This document shows positions 5,997 to 13,131 of a stretch of 14,025 bases of DNA, piece after piece. This DNA comes from Candidatus Peregrinibacteria bacterium (GTDB lineage Bacteria > Patescibacteriota > Gracilibacteria > UBA1369 > JACRIC01): positions 1 to 14,025 of the forward strand of contig JACRIC010000068.1 in the NCBI GenBank assembly GCA_016235915.1, read 5' to 3'. The position numbers and the translations under genes were made by a program. Within the stretch, counting starts at the first letter, position 1. Each line of letters opens with the position of its first letter. A model generated the notes under the pieces. It was not told where the DNA came from. It made no database searches and saw nothing but the letters and a program-made list of their open reading frames with translations.

Positions 5997-6917
5997 ATGG
6001 ATCAACTCTCAATGTTCAATCTCGGAAACAAGAAAAAAAACACAACGCCCACGGAACCCGTGCAAGAAACCGAGCAAGAAACACCAAAAGCATCTCAAAG
6101 CGCGCAAAAAAAACTGTCTGACACTCCGCGAATTCAAAATGCTCCCATAATGGAAAAAATTTATCGCACGATCATTGCCGAACTCCGCGCCTATTTTCAA
6201 AAAAATAATTTCGTCACCGGAATTATTGGATTAAGCGGCGGAATCGACTCATCGCTCACTCTGAAACTGGCGGTAGATGCCATCGGATCGGAAAATATTA
6301 TTGGAGCAATACTCCCGGAAATCGGCCTCACAGCGAGAGAAAATATAGATCACGCAAAAAAACTCGCAGAATTTCTCGGAGTAAAAATGTATTATCATCC
6401 CATCAATACACTCGTGATCGATTTCAAACTCGTGCCGTGGAAACCAAGCGAACTGGCACAAATGAACAGTCGAGCGCGCATCCGAAGCGTGCTTCTCTAC
6501 AGTCTCGCAAATACGTTTAACGGCTTGGTGCTCGGCACATCAAACAAAAGCGAAATACTCCTCGGATACGGAACAAAATATGGAGATTTGGCGGCAGATA
6601 TCGAGGTTATCGGCAGTCTCTACAAAACCGAAGTGTACGAATTGGCGCGACATTTAAAATTTTCCGACGTGCTCCTCGAAAAACCACCTTCGGCAGAACT
6701 CAAAATCGGCCAAACCGACGAAGAAGACCTGGGCGCCAGCTACAAAGATCTCGATGGCATTCTCATGCAATTTGAAAAAGGACGCACCATCGAAGAACTC
6801 ATTGAGCGTGGCATGACTCCTTCTCTGATTCATAAAGTAGCGCGGCGAATGGCAGTCAACAAACATAAACGCGAAATGCCACCCGTAATAAAAACAGCTC
6901 ATTCAGAGGCTCTTTAA
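5997..6917 (+). CDS. nadE: NH3-dependent NAD+ synthetase with a disordered N-terminal extension
   Basis: NadE amidates deamido-NAD to NAD using ATP and ammonia. The catalytic domain runs from about residue 52 to 306. It has the PP-loop SGGIDSS (80-86), NSRARIR (157-163), the substrate loop GTSNKSEILLGYGTKYGD (180-197) and the PSAEL...GQTDEEDLG segment (231-246). There is no glutaminase domain, so free ammonia is the nitrogen donor. The first 51 residues are unusual: MDQLSMFNLG followed by a Thr/Pro/Glu/Gln/Lys-rich linker with no predicted fold. An internal ATG at 6150 (MEKIYRTII) matches where family members normally begin, but the upstream frame is open and begins 2 bp after smpB, so I keep the long form. 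nadM follows after 10 bp. Confidence 0.92.
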   Translation: MDQLSMFNLGNKKKNTTPTEPVQETEQETPKASQSAQKKLSDTPRIQNAPIMEKIYRTIIAELRAYFQKNNFVTGIIGLSGGIDSSLTLKLAVDAIGSENIIGAILPEIGLTARENIDHAKKLAEFLGVKMYYHPINTLVIDFKLVPWKPSELAQMNSRARIRSVLLYSLANTFNGLVLGTSNKSEILLGYGTKYGDLAADIEVIGSLYKTEVYELARHLKFSDVLLEKPPSAELKIGQTDEEDLGASYKDLDGILMQFEKGRTIEELIERGMTPSLIHKVARRMAVNKHKREMPPVIKTAHSEAL

Positions 6918-6927
6918 CCGACACCGT

Positions 6928-7437
6928 ATGAAAACTGCGCTTTTCATTGGAAGATTTCAGCCTTTTCATATCGGACATCTTGATGTAATAAAACAAGCGC
7001 TGAAAGAAAACGATTTTCTCATAATCGGCATTGGAAGCGCCGAAGATAATTTTTTACCCGACAATCCCTTTACGGCTGGCGAGCGTTTTGGCATGATTCG
7101 CGAAACACTCAAAAACGAGAAAATTTCTGCGGAAAAATACAGCATCGTGCCAATACGAAATATCAATAACTACGCGCTGTGGACCAAGCATGTTTCGATA
7201 CTCCTTCCGCCATTTGAAACGGTCTACACGGGATCGCCGATCGTAAAAAAACTTTTTGAAAAAGAAAAAAAATACACAATAAAAAATAGTAAAATTATTC
7301 ATCCAATAAACGCTACGCTCATTCGAACTGCGCTTCTGAAAAATGCTGATTGGGAAAAAATGGTACCGCCTCCGGTGGCAAAAATTCTGCGCGAAATCAA
7401 CGGGCAGGAGCGAATGGCTATCACCACACGTCCATGA
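6928..7437 (+). CDS. nadM: NMN adenylyltransferase, archaeal (NadM) type
   Basis: This enzyme transfers AMP from ATP to nicotinamide (or nicotinate) mononucleotide to form NAD or deamido-NAD. The 169-aa protein has the nucleotidylyltransferase signature GRFQPFHIGH (8-17), the NPFTAGER motif (46-53) and a C-terminal INATLIR (127-133) corresponding to the ISGTxIR-type ATP motif. These are features of the short archaeal-type family, not of bacterial NadD. Immediately upstream, nadE can amidate the deamido product, so the pair covers the last two steps of NAD synthesis. It starts 10 bp after nadE without a Shine-Dalgarno, and its TGA overlaps the ATG of the next gene. A related adenylyltransferase with another substrate is possible but less likely given the neighbour. 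Confidence 0.9.
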   Translation: MKTALFIGRFQPFHIGHLDVIKQALKENDFLIIGIGSAEDNFLPDNPFTAGERFGMIRETLKNEKISAEKYSIVPIRNINNYALWTKHVSILLPPFETVYTGSPIVKKLFEKEKKYTIKNSKIIHPINATLIRTALLKNADWEKMVPPPVAKILREINGQERMAITTRP

Positions 7438-8825
7438 TTATCAACCCCTTTATTTTCCGCGCTTACGACATTCGGGGCATAGCCGAGGCATCTTCCAAAT
7501 ATCCCGTTGCGGATCTCACTTCAACGGCGATGCATTTCCTTGGTCTGGGCATCGGAACGTACATTCAAAAACATTACGTGAAACATATCGCAGTCGGTGG
7601 AGACAATCGGCTCACCACGAAAACACTGAAAAAAGCCTTCATTCAAGGACTGGTTGAAAGTGGATGTCATGCGGAAGATATCGGCCTTTCCACCTCGCCG
7701 CTTCTGTATTACGCGGTTTGCAAATTTGGTTACGATGGAGGCATCAATATCACCGCCAGTCACAATCCTCGCGAATATAACGGTTTGAAAATTGTGGGGC
7801 GCGCAGGCCACTCCATCTGCGGCGAAGAAATTCAAAAAATTCGCCGAATGATTTCTGAAAAAAATTTCTCAAAAGGAAACGGGAAAATTTCAACAAAACA
7901 AATTTTTCCGAACTATCTTTCTGAAATGAAGAAAAAAATAAAAATTAAAAAACCATTGAAACTCGTCATTGATGCAGGAAATGGCACCGCCGGAGCTTTC
8001 GCGCCGGAACTTTTTCGTGCATGGGGAATGGAAGTGGTCGAGCTGTATTGCGACCTCGACGGCCGCTTTCCAAATCATCCGGCCAATCCCGAAGAATATG
8101 AAAATATGAAAGAACTCATTGCCAAAGTAAAAGAGACGCACGCGGATATTGGTTTTGGCTTTGATGGAGACGGCGACAGAATCGGTATGATTGATGAAAA
8201 GGGAACATTCTACGCCGCGGATTACATATTGCTTCTTCTGGCACGAGATCTTCTTTCTCGGCAGGCTGGAGCCAAAATCGTGTATGACCTCAAAAGCTCG
8301 CTCATCCTCGCCGAAAATATTCGAAAACGCGGCGGAATTCCGCTCATGGAAAAAACGGGACACTCTTTTATCGAACAAGCCATGAAACGGGAAGGAGCTC
8401 TGCTCGCCGGAGAAGTAAGCGGACACATGTTTTTTGCGGAAAATTATTATGGATTTGACGACGCGCTTTTAGCGGGATTAAAAATTCTCGAAATTCTGTC
8501 AAAATCGGAAAAACCGTTATCCGAACATTTCACCGACTTGCCAAAAACCTGCATAACGCCTGAAATAAAGGTGTCATGTCCTGACAATAAAAAATTTGCC
8601 ATTGTACAAAAAATAACGAAACGATTCCAAAAAATATATCCGTGCATTACCATCGACGGCGTACGAATTGAATTTGAAAATAACGCTTGGGGAATTATCC
8701 GGAGTTCAAATACAAGCCCATATTTGACACTTCGCTTCGAAGCCCCTACGCCACAAAAACTCGCCGAAATCCAAAAAATTGTGTATGAGGAATTAAAACA
8801 CTATCCCGAAGTAACAGGTTCATAA
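7434..8825 (+). CDS. manB: Phosphomannomutase/phosphoglucomutase (alpha-D-phosphohexomutase)
   Basis: This enzyme interconverts hexose 6-phosphate and 1-phosphate, supplying sugar 1-phosphates for nucleotide sugars and the cell envelope. The 463-aa product has the usual four-domain motifs: INPFIFRAYDIRG at the N-terminus, the catalytic phosphoserine loop TASHNP (107-112, Ser109), the metal loop DGDGDR (244-249), the sugar loop GEVSGHMFF (326-334) and the C-terminal phosphate-binding RSSNTSPYLTLRFEA (423-437). I take the ATG at 7434, which overlaps the nadM stop as ATGA; upstream in-frame codons from 7350 overlap nadM and add a 28-residue stretch foreign to the family. Whether mannose or glucose phosphate is preferred cannot be told; the ManB/AlgC class usually accepts both. 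Confidence 0.93.
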   Translation: MIINPFIFRAYDIRGIAEASSKYPVADLTSTAMHFLGLGIGTYIQKHYVKHIAVGGDNRLTTKTLKKAFIQGLVESGCHAEDIGLSTSPLLYYAVCKFGYDGGINITASHNPREYNGLKIVGRAGHSICGEEIQKIRRMISEKNFSKGNGKISTKQIFPNYLSEMKKKIKIKKPLKLVIDAGNGTAGAFAPELFRAWGMEVVELYCDLDGRFPNHPANPEEYENMKELIAKVKETHADIGFGFDGDGDRIGMIDEKGTFYAADYILLLLARDLLSRQAGAKIVYDLKSSLILAENIRKRGGIPLMEKTGHSFIEQAMKREGALLAGEVSGHMFFAENYYGFDDALLAGLKILEILSKSEKPLSEHFTDLPKTCITPEIKVSCPDNKKFAIVQKITKRFQKIYPCITIDGVRIEFENNAWGIIRSSNTSPYLTLRFEAPTPQKLAEIQKIVYEELKHYPEVTGS

Positions 8826-8835
8826 TAATCAAAAC

Positions 8836-9039
8836 ATGCAATTCCTTACCTCACTCATTCTTTTAACTCTCCTCGCAATATTTCTCGTGTACGCCATTCT
8901 CGCCCTCCATCATGTGCATAAATTCGCATACCTCAGCAAAAAAACGAAATCCGTTTCAATAATATTCGTCATCACGACACTCATTCTAACTCTCAGCTCG
9001 CTCGGATTTCTCTTTTCCGTGGATTGGAAAAATATATAG
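8836..9039 (+). CDS. Small two-helix membrane protein, unknown function
   Basis: A 67-aa product with two strongly hydrophobic stretches, about residues 4-26 and 40-62. A short basic, histidine-containing loop (LHHVHKFAYLSKKTKS) joins them. By the positive-inside rule the loop would be cytoplasmic and both termini outside. It begins 10 bp after the phosphohexomutase stop and is the last gene of the operon. It ends 6 bp from the converging topA stop, so no terminator can be fitted between. No family is recognised; the length, hydrophobic pattern and operon position support a real gene. Confidence 0.65.
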   Translation: MQFLTSLILLTLLAIFLVYAILALHHVHKFAYLSKKTKSVSIIFVITTLILTLSSLGFLFSVDWKNI

Positions 9040-9045
9040 GGAACT

Positions 9046-11361
9046 TCATTGTTTCGCTTCGCACTGCGTACACACCACTCCACTCTTTTTCTCCACCATC
9101 AACCCTTGGCACTTCAGACAAGGTGTCTTTACCGGAAAATCCCAGACCGCAAAATGGCATTTCGGATATTTATTACAGCCATAAAAAACTCTGCCTCCTT
9201 TTTTCGTGCGCCGTTCCACCAGTTGACCTGCATGGCATTTCGGACAAGAAACACCGGTAAATTTCACGATCGGCTGAATATTTTTACACTCCGGGTATCC
9301 GCTACACCCCAAAAATTCTCCGTATTTCCCAACTTTAATCACCATGGGCTTTCCACATTTATCGCACTTCTTATTCGCTAATTTTTTCTCAAGCTCAGTT
9401 AAAATCTTTCCTTTTTCAACATCTTCTTTTCCTGTTTTTAAAGGTCGAGCATTTTTACATTCCGGATAACGAGAGCACGACAAAAATTTTCCAAATCGTC
9501 CGAGTTTCACCATCATTTGAGAACCACATTTATCGCACACCTCACTACTTTTTTCGCTAATCACATCCGATCGCTGAATCGTTTTCATCTTTTCAGTAAT
9601 AAGTTTATGAAATGGATCATAAAACTGCCGAATAATCGGCACCCATTCCTTTTTCCCTTCCGCAATCAAATCGAGATCTTCCTCCATTTGCGCCGTAAAC
9701 ATGTAATCCACAATTTCCGGAAAATGTTCAATCAAAACATCCGTAACCACCATACCCGTATCCGTAGGCTTCAACGATTTTTCTTCCTTTGCTACATAAC
9801 CGCGATTCATAATGGTAGAAATGGTCGGAGCATACGTGCTCGGCCTCCCAATCCCCAGCTCTTCCAGTTTTTTTACAAGACTCGCTTCCGTATAACGCGC
9901 TGGCGGCTTGGTAAAATGTTGAGCAGGAGAAAGAGACTGAAGATCAAGCGCCTCATTTTTTTCCAAATGAGGTAAAAGACGATCCACCTGATCTTTTTTC
10001 GCGCCAGCTTCAACATAGACTTTTCTATATCCATCAAAAGCCACGGTCTGCCCGTTAGCGCGGAAAACATACCCTCCCTTCGAAGCCAAAATATCAACAG
10101 AAACTCTCTGCAAAAGTGCCACAGGCATTTGGCTTGCCACTGCTCGATTCCAAATAAGTTCATACAACCGATATTCATCTCGCTCGAGCGAACTTTTAAT
10201 TTCAGAAGGCAACAATGAAAAAGCGGTCGGTCGAATAGCTTCGTGAGCCTCTTGAGCACCCTTTCCGCTTTTATACCGACGAGGAATTTCCAGCGCATAT
10301 TTTGCACCAAAAACACGAGAAATAACTTCACGCGCTTCGGCCAGAGCCGATTCGGCCAAATGCACCGAATCGGTACGCATATACGTAATAAGCCCGCTTC
10401 TCTTTTGTCCAATGGCAACACCTTCATACAGTTTCTGCGCCAACACCATAGTTTTTTTCACGGAAAACCCAAGTTTTCGAGATGCTTCTTGCTGTAAGGT
10501 CGAAGTGATAAACGGAGGCGGTGGAGATTTTCTCACTTCCTTCTGTTCAATATTCTGCACCGAATACGAAGCACCTTGCAATGCTTTTACAACATTCTCG
10601 GAATCGGTTCCATTCGTCAGCGCCACTTCAATATCTCCTTTTTTAAAAAGAGCGGCCGGAAACGGTTCAGCATCGACCGAAGATACCACATGAGCCGAAG
10701 CAATTTTGTGAAAAATAGCCGTAATATCCCAATATTCTTCAGGCTTAAATGCAGAAATTTCTCTTTCTCTTTCAACAATAAGCCGAACCGCGACGCTTTG
10801 CACACGTCCGGCAGAAAGCCCCCATCTCACCTTCTTCCACAAAAGAGGCGACAGTTCATATCCAACAAGTCGATCAAGAATACGCCGCGCCTGCTGAGAA
10901 TCAACCAAATCTTTATCAATATTTCGAGGATTGGAAAGAGCCGCGCGAATGGCCTCTTCCGTAATTTCATGAAATACAATTCGCTTCACATCGCTAGATT
11001 TTACATGCAAGGCTTCAACCAGATGCCAACCGATAGCCTCTCCTTCGCGATCCTCATCAGTGGCGATCCACACAAAAGGAGCTCCTGCCGCGGCAGTCTT
11101 GAGTTCGGTAATCACCTTGAGTTTATCTTTTGAAACTCCGTAATTTGGCTGAAAATCATGTTCCGTATCAACACCCATGCGAGATTTCGGAAGATCTCGA
11201 ATATGGCCAAAGGAAGCCTTGACAAGATAATTGCGTCCCAAAAAATGAGAAATAGTTTTCGCTTTCGCCGGAGACTCAACAATTACAAGATTGCGACCGG
11301 TCGATACTGATTTTGGAGATACTATTTTTTTTCGAGATTTTGACGCCACTTTTTTTGCCAT
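9046..11361 (-). CDS. topA: DNA topoisomerase I (type IA) with four C-terminal cysteine fingers
   Basis: TopA relaxes negative supercoils by single-strand passage. With the start at 11359-11361 (MAKKVASKSRKK) it is 771 aa. The Toprim domain has LVIVESPAKA (Glu29) and the metal-binding TDEDREGE (Asp102, Asp104). The SAGRVQSVAVRLIVERE segment follows (about 183-199), then the active-site tyrosine in GLITYMRTDS (Tyr327). The C-terminal part holds four cysteine clusters: CDKC...CSRYPEC, CDKC...CSGYPEC, CPKC...CNKYPKC and a shorter CLKC...CTQC, usual for DNA-binding zinc ribbons. A lysine/serine-rich N-terminal tail of about 23 residues precedes Toprim. An AAGG lies 11 nt ahead of the chosen ATG; an in-frame ATG at 11383-11385 would add eight residues. 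The gene converges on the upstream operon and diverges from the HU gene. Confidence 0.96.
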   Translation of the reverse strand: MAKKVASKSRKKIVSPKSVSTGRNLVIVESPAKAKTISHFLGRNYLVKASFGHIRDLPKSRMGVDTEHDFQPNYGVSKDKLKVITELKTAAAGAPFVWIATDEDREGEAIGWHLVEALHVKSSDVKRIVFHEITEEAIRAALSNPRNIDKDLVDSQQARRILDRLVGYELSPLLWKKVRWGLSAGRVQSVAVRLIVEREREISAFKPEEYWDITAIFHKIASAHVVSSVDAEPFPAALFKKGDIEVALTNGTDSENVVKALQGASYSVQNIEQKEVRKSPPPPFITSTLQQEASRKLGFSVKKTMVLAQKLYEGVAIGQKRSGLITYMRTDSVHLAESALAEAREVISRVFGAKYALEIPRRYKSGKGAQEAHEAIRPTAFSLLPSEIKSSLERDEYRLYELIWNRAVASQMPVALLQRVSVDILASKGGYVFRANGQTVAFDGYRKVYVEAGAKKDQVDRLLPHLEKNEALDLQSLSPAQHFTKPPARYTEASLVKKLEELGIGRPSTYAPTISTIMNRGYVAKEEKSLKPTDTGMVVTDVLIEHFPEIVDYMFTAQMEEDLDLIAEGKKEWVPIIRQFYDPFHKLITEKMKTIQRSDVISEKSSEVCDKCGSQMMVKLGRFGKFLSCSRYPECKNARPLKTGKEDVEKGKILTELEKKLANKKCDKCGKPMVIKVGKYGEFLGCSGYPECKNIQPIVKFTGVSCPKCHAGQLVERRTKKGGRVFYGCNKYPKCHFAVWDFPVKTPCLKCQGLMVEKKSGVVCTQCEAKQ

Positions 11362-11516
11362 AACGCCACATACCTTAATATACATTGAATAAAAAAGGCA
11401 AGAAAATCACACGATTATGAAAACGTACCACAAAATAAACCAAAATCTCTCGCAAGACTTTTTGAAAATAAAAAACATCAACTGCCAATCTGTTATGGTA
11501 AACAGGATAAGCGTTT

Positions 11517-11534
11517 TGGTCTTTTAAAAGACCA
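11517..11534. promoter_or_regulatory. Perfect 18-bp palindrome upstream of the HU promoter
   Basis: TGGTCTTTTAAAAGACCA reads the same on both strands and ends 17 bp before the -35 box of the HU promoter. A dimeric regulator site is the simplest reading. As RNA it could fold into a 7-bp stem with a TTAA loop followed by TTTTAT, but no gene on the plus strand upstream needs a terminator there, since topA runs the other way. The remaining sequence between topA and this site (11362-11503) shows no gene. Confidence 0.45.
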
Positions 11535-11551
11535 TTTTATGTAAAAAAGCC

Positions 11552-11579
11552 TTGTCAAAGTCATGAACCGCTCTATAAT
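11552..11579 (+). promoter_or_regulatory. Strong sigma-70-type promoter of the HU gene
   Basis: TTGTCA (11552-11557) and a perfect TATAAT (11574-11579) are separated by 16 nt. Transcription should start near 11586, giving a leader of about 40 nt ahead of the ATG at 11625. This is the best promoter match in the window and fits an abundantly expressed DNA-packaging protein. Confidence 0.7.
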
Positions 11580-11624
11580 GCTGGTGGTTTATCCCGTTTT
11601 GCTTATCCTTTAACCCAAAACACG

Positions 11625-11900
11625 ATGACCAAACAAGATCTCATTAATGCCGCCGCCAATTCATCCGGTGTCACGAAAAAAGCGGCCGCCGAAGTGCTGG
11701 ATTCCGTCCTTGGTGCCATTACTGGCGCACTCAAAAAGGGCGAAAACGTCACCGTCACTGGTTTCGGAACATTCCGCGTCTCAAAGAGAGCGGCTCGCAC
11801 GGGAGTCAACCCACGAAACCCAAACCAGAAGATCAAAATCCCGGCTATGAAACTCCCGGCATTCAAGGCCGGAAAATCCCTCAAGGATGCCGTTCGATAA
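11625..11900 (+). CDS. hup: DNA-binding protein HU
   Basis: A 91-aa histone-like protein that binds and bends DNA as a dimer. It shows the helical N-terminal dimerisation half beginning MTKQDLINAAANSSGVTKKAA, the conserved GFGTF turn (46-50), and a beta-arm ending in NPRNPNQKIKIPA (62-74), where the usual R-N-P tip (64-66) intercalates into DNA. The C-terminus AFKAGKSLKDAV is standard. Length is exactly that of HU/IHF proteins; the sequence fits HU better than IHF. It is a single-gene unit with its own strong promoter and a terminator 28 bp after the stop. No Shine-Dalgarno is seen ahead of the ATG. Confidence 0.96.
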   Translation: MTKQDLINAAANSSGVTKKAAAEVLDSVLGAITGALKKGENVTVTGFGTFRVSKRAARTGVNPRNPNQKIKIPAMKLPAFKAGKSLKDAVR

Positions 11901-11928
11901 AGATGTCGGTGTATTCTAAAGTCACATC

Positions 11929-11955
11929 AAAAAGCCCCGTAAAAAGGGCTTTTTT
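11929..11955 (+). terminator. Rho-independent terminator after the HU gene
   Basis: AAAAAGCCC (11929-11937) pairs with GGGCTTTTT (11946-11954) around an 8-nt loop, and the descending arm runs into a six-T tract. It ends the HU transcript 28 bp after the stop codon and separates it from pheST. Confidence 0.85.
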
Positions 11956-11967
11956 GGTGCAAAAAAA

Positions 11968-11995
11968 TTTGCGATTTGCTACGGAAAAGTGTAAT
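11968..11995 (+). promoter_or_regulatory. Possible promoter of pheST
   Basis: TTTGCG (11968-11973) or TTGCGA (11969-11974) lies 15-16 nt ahead of TGTAAT (11990-11995, five of six -10 matches). It falls between the HU terminator and the pheS start, where a promoter is needed, but the -35 box is poor. Confidence 0.25.
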
Positions 11996-12020
11996 TTTTC
12001 AAAGGTTTCTGAGTATCCAC

Positions 12021-13061
12021 ATGATAACCTCCCTTCAAAAACTCGAAAAAGAAATGCTCTCTGCTCTGGAAAAAGCGCAGGATATTCATCAACTCGAAGA
12101 AATTCGCATCAAATATCTCGGCCGCAAAGGCATGCTCACGGCCATTTTAAAAGGACTCAAAAATTTGTCAGATGAGGAAAAACGCGTTGTGGGCCAATTG
12201 GCAAATAAAATCCGCGATGAAATCGAACGAAAAATAGAAAAAAAATCAACAGGCATGAAAAACAGCCTGCTTGAAAAATCACTGCAAGAAAACTGGATTG
12301 ATCTCACTGTCCCGGGGAAAAAATACAACATCGGCCACATCCACCCACTTTCTCAAATGCAAGAAAAAGTGGAACATATTTTCGGCCAAATGGGCTTTGC
12401 GGTCATGGATGGGCCAGAAATCGAAAGTGAATATTACAATTTTGAAGGACTTAATATTCCCGAACACCACCCGGCGCGAGACATGCAAGATACTTTTTTT
12501 ATTGAAAAAAATCGCGATCCGAAATTTGGAAGACTTGTACTGCGCACTCATACTTCGCCAGTGCAAGTAAGAACTATGGAAAAATATGGTGCGCCGCTCC
12601 GAATCATCGTTCCGGGTCGCGTTTTTCGATACGAAGCCACGGATGCTTCACATGACACGACTTTTTATCAAGTGGAAGGACTGATGATTGACAAAGATAT
12701 TTCCATCGCATCACTCAAAGGAGTCATGAATGAATTTTTGAGTCGTCTGTTTGACCAAAAAATCAATCTGCGGTTTCGACCGGGCTATTTCCCGTTTGTA
12801 GAACCCGGAATGGAACTCGATCTCGGATGTCTTTTCTGCGAAGGGCAAGGATGTCGAGTATGCAAACACACCGGCTGGATGGAATTCATGGGGGCAGGCA
12901 TGGTGCATCCGAACGTGCTTCGCTTAGGAGGTATTGACCCTGAAAAATTCCAAGGCTGGGCATTTGGATTCGGATTGACTCGACTCACCATGCTGAAATT
13001 TGGTATTAACGATATTCGCTTATTAACATCTGGCGACCTCCGTTTTCTCGAACAATTTTAA
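12021..13061 (+). CDS. pheS: Phenylalanyl-tRNA synthetase alpha subunit
   Basis: PheS carries the class II aminoacylation site of the alpha2-beta2 enzyme that charges tRNA-Phe. The 346-aa protein starts with the coiled-coil tRNA-binding arm (about 1-90), including IRIKYLGRKGML. It continues with HIHPLSQMQ (106-114), the motif 2 region GRVFRYEATDASHDTTFYQVEG (199-220) and the motif 3 region WAFGFGLTRLTMLKFGINDIR (313-333). In place of the shorter E. coli loop, a C4 cluster C270, C273, C278, C281 precedes GWMEFMGAGMVHPNVL; this cysteine version occurs in other bacteria and may bind zinc. I chose the ATG at 12021; a TTG at 11976 would add 15 residues with no family support and fall in the possible promoter. 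pheT follows after 70 bp. Confidence 0.96.
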   Translation: MITSLQKLEKEMLSALEKAQDIHQLEEIRIKYLGRKGMLTAILKGLKNLSDEEKRVVGQLANKIRDEIERKIEKKSTGMKNSLLEKSLQENWIDLTVPGKKYNIGHIHPLSQMQEKVEHIFGQMGFAVMDGPEIESEYYNFEGLNIPEHHPARDMQDTFFIEKNRDPKFGRLVLRTHTSPVQVRTMEKYGAPLRIIVPGRVFRYEATDASHDTTFYQVEGLMIDKDISIASLKGVMNEFLSRLFDQKINLRFRPGYFPFVEPGMELDLGCLFCEGQGCRVCKHTGWMEFMGAGMVHPNVLRLGGIDPEKFQGWAFGFGLTRLTMLKFGINDIRLLTSGDLRFLEQF

Positions 13062-13100
13062 CTGTCATTGCGAAGCGACCGAATGGAGCGAAGCAATCTC
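13062..13100. repeat. Interspersed repeat of the CATTGCGA...GAAGCAATCTC type between pheS and pheT
   Basis: The spacer begins CTGTCATTGCGAAGCGACC and ends GGAGCGAAGCAATCTC. ATTGC (13067-13071) pairs with GCAAT (13093-13097), and CGAAGC occurs twice as a direct repeat inside (13071-13076 and 13089-13094). This closely resembles a short palindromic repeat scattered between genes in many unrelated bacteria; that recognition is from memory and needs a search. It sits directly after the pheS stop. The rest of the 70-bp spacer (to 13131) has no evident feature, and no Shine-Dalgarno precedes pheT. Confidence 0.6.
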
Positions 13101-13131
13101 AATGCGAGTACCGACCAAGTAACCTTTTCCC

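Larger units (their letters stand above)
11504..11609. repeat. 9-bp inverted repeat bracketing the HU promoter
   Basis: AGGATAAGC at 11504-11512 and its reverse complement GCTTATCCT at 11601-11609 flank the palindrome and the promoter of the HU gene. The right copy lies in the predicted 5' leader, 15 bp before the start codon. It could be a looping operator pair or chance; a 9-bp match at this distance is modest evidence. Confidence 0.3.

Noticed and set aside
7350..7433. 28-residue extension of the phosphohexomutase
   Set aside because: It overlaps nadM in another frame and is foreign to the family; the ATG at 7434 overlaps the nadM stop and gives the standard N-terminus.
9046..9062. Minus-strand TGCGAAGCGA at the topA 3' end, shared with the pheS-pheT repeat
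   Set aside because: Ten shared bases fall in the codons for the last topA residues after the fourth cysteine cluster; chance is the simpler explanation.
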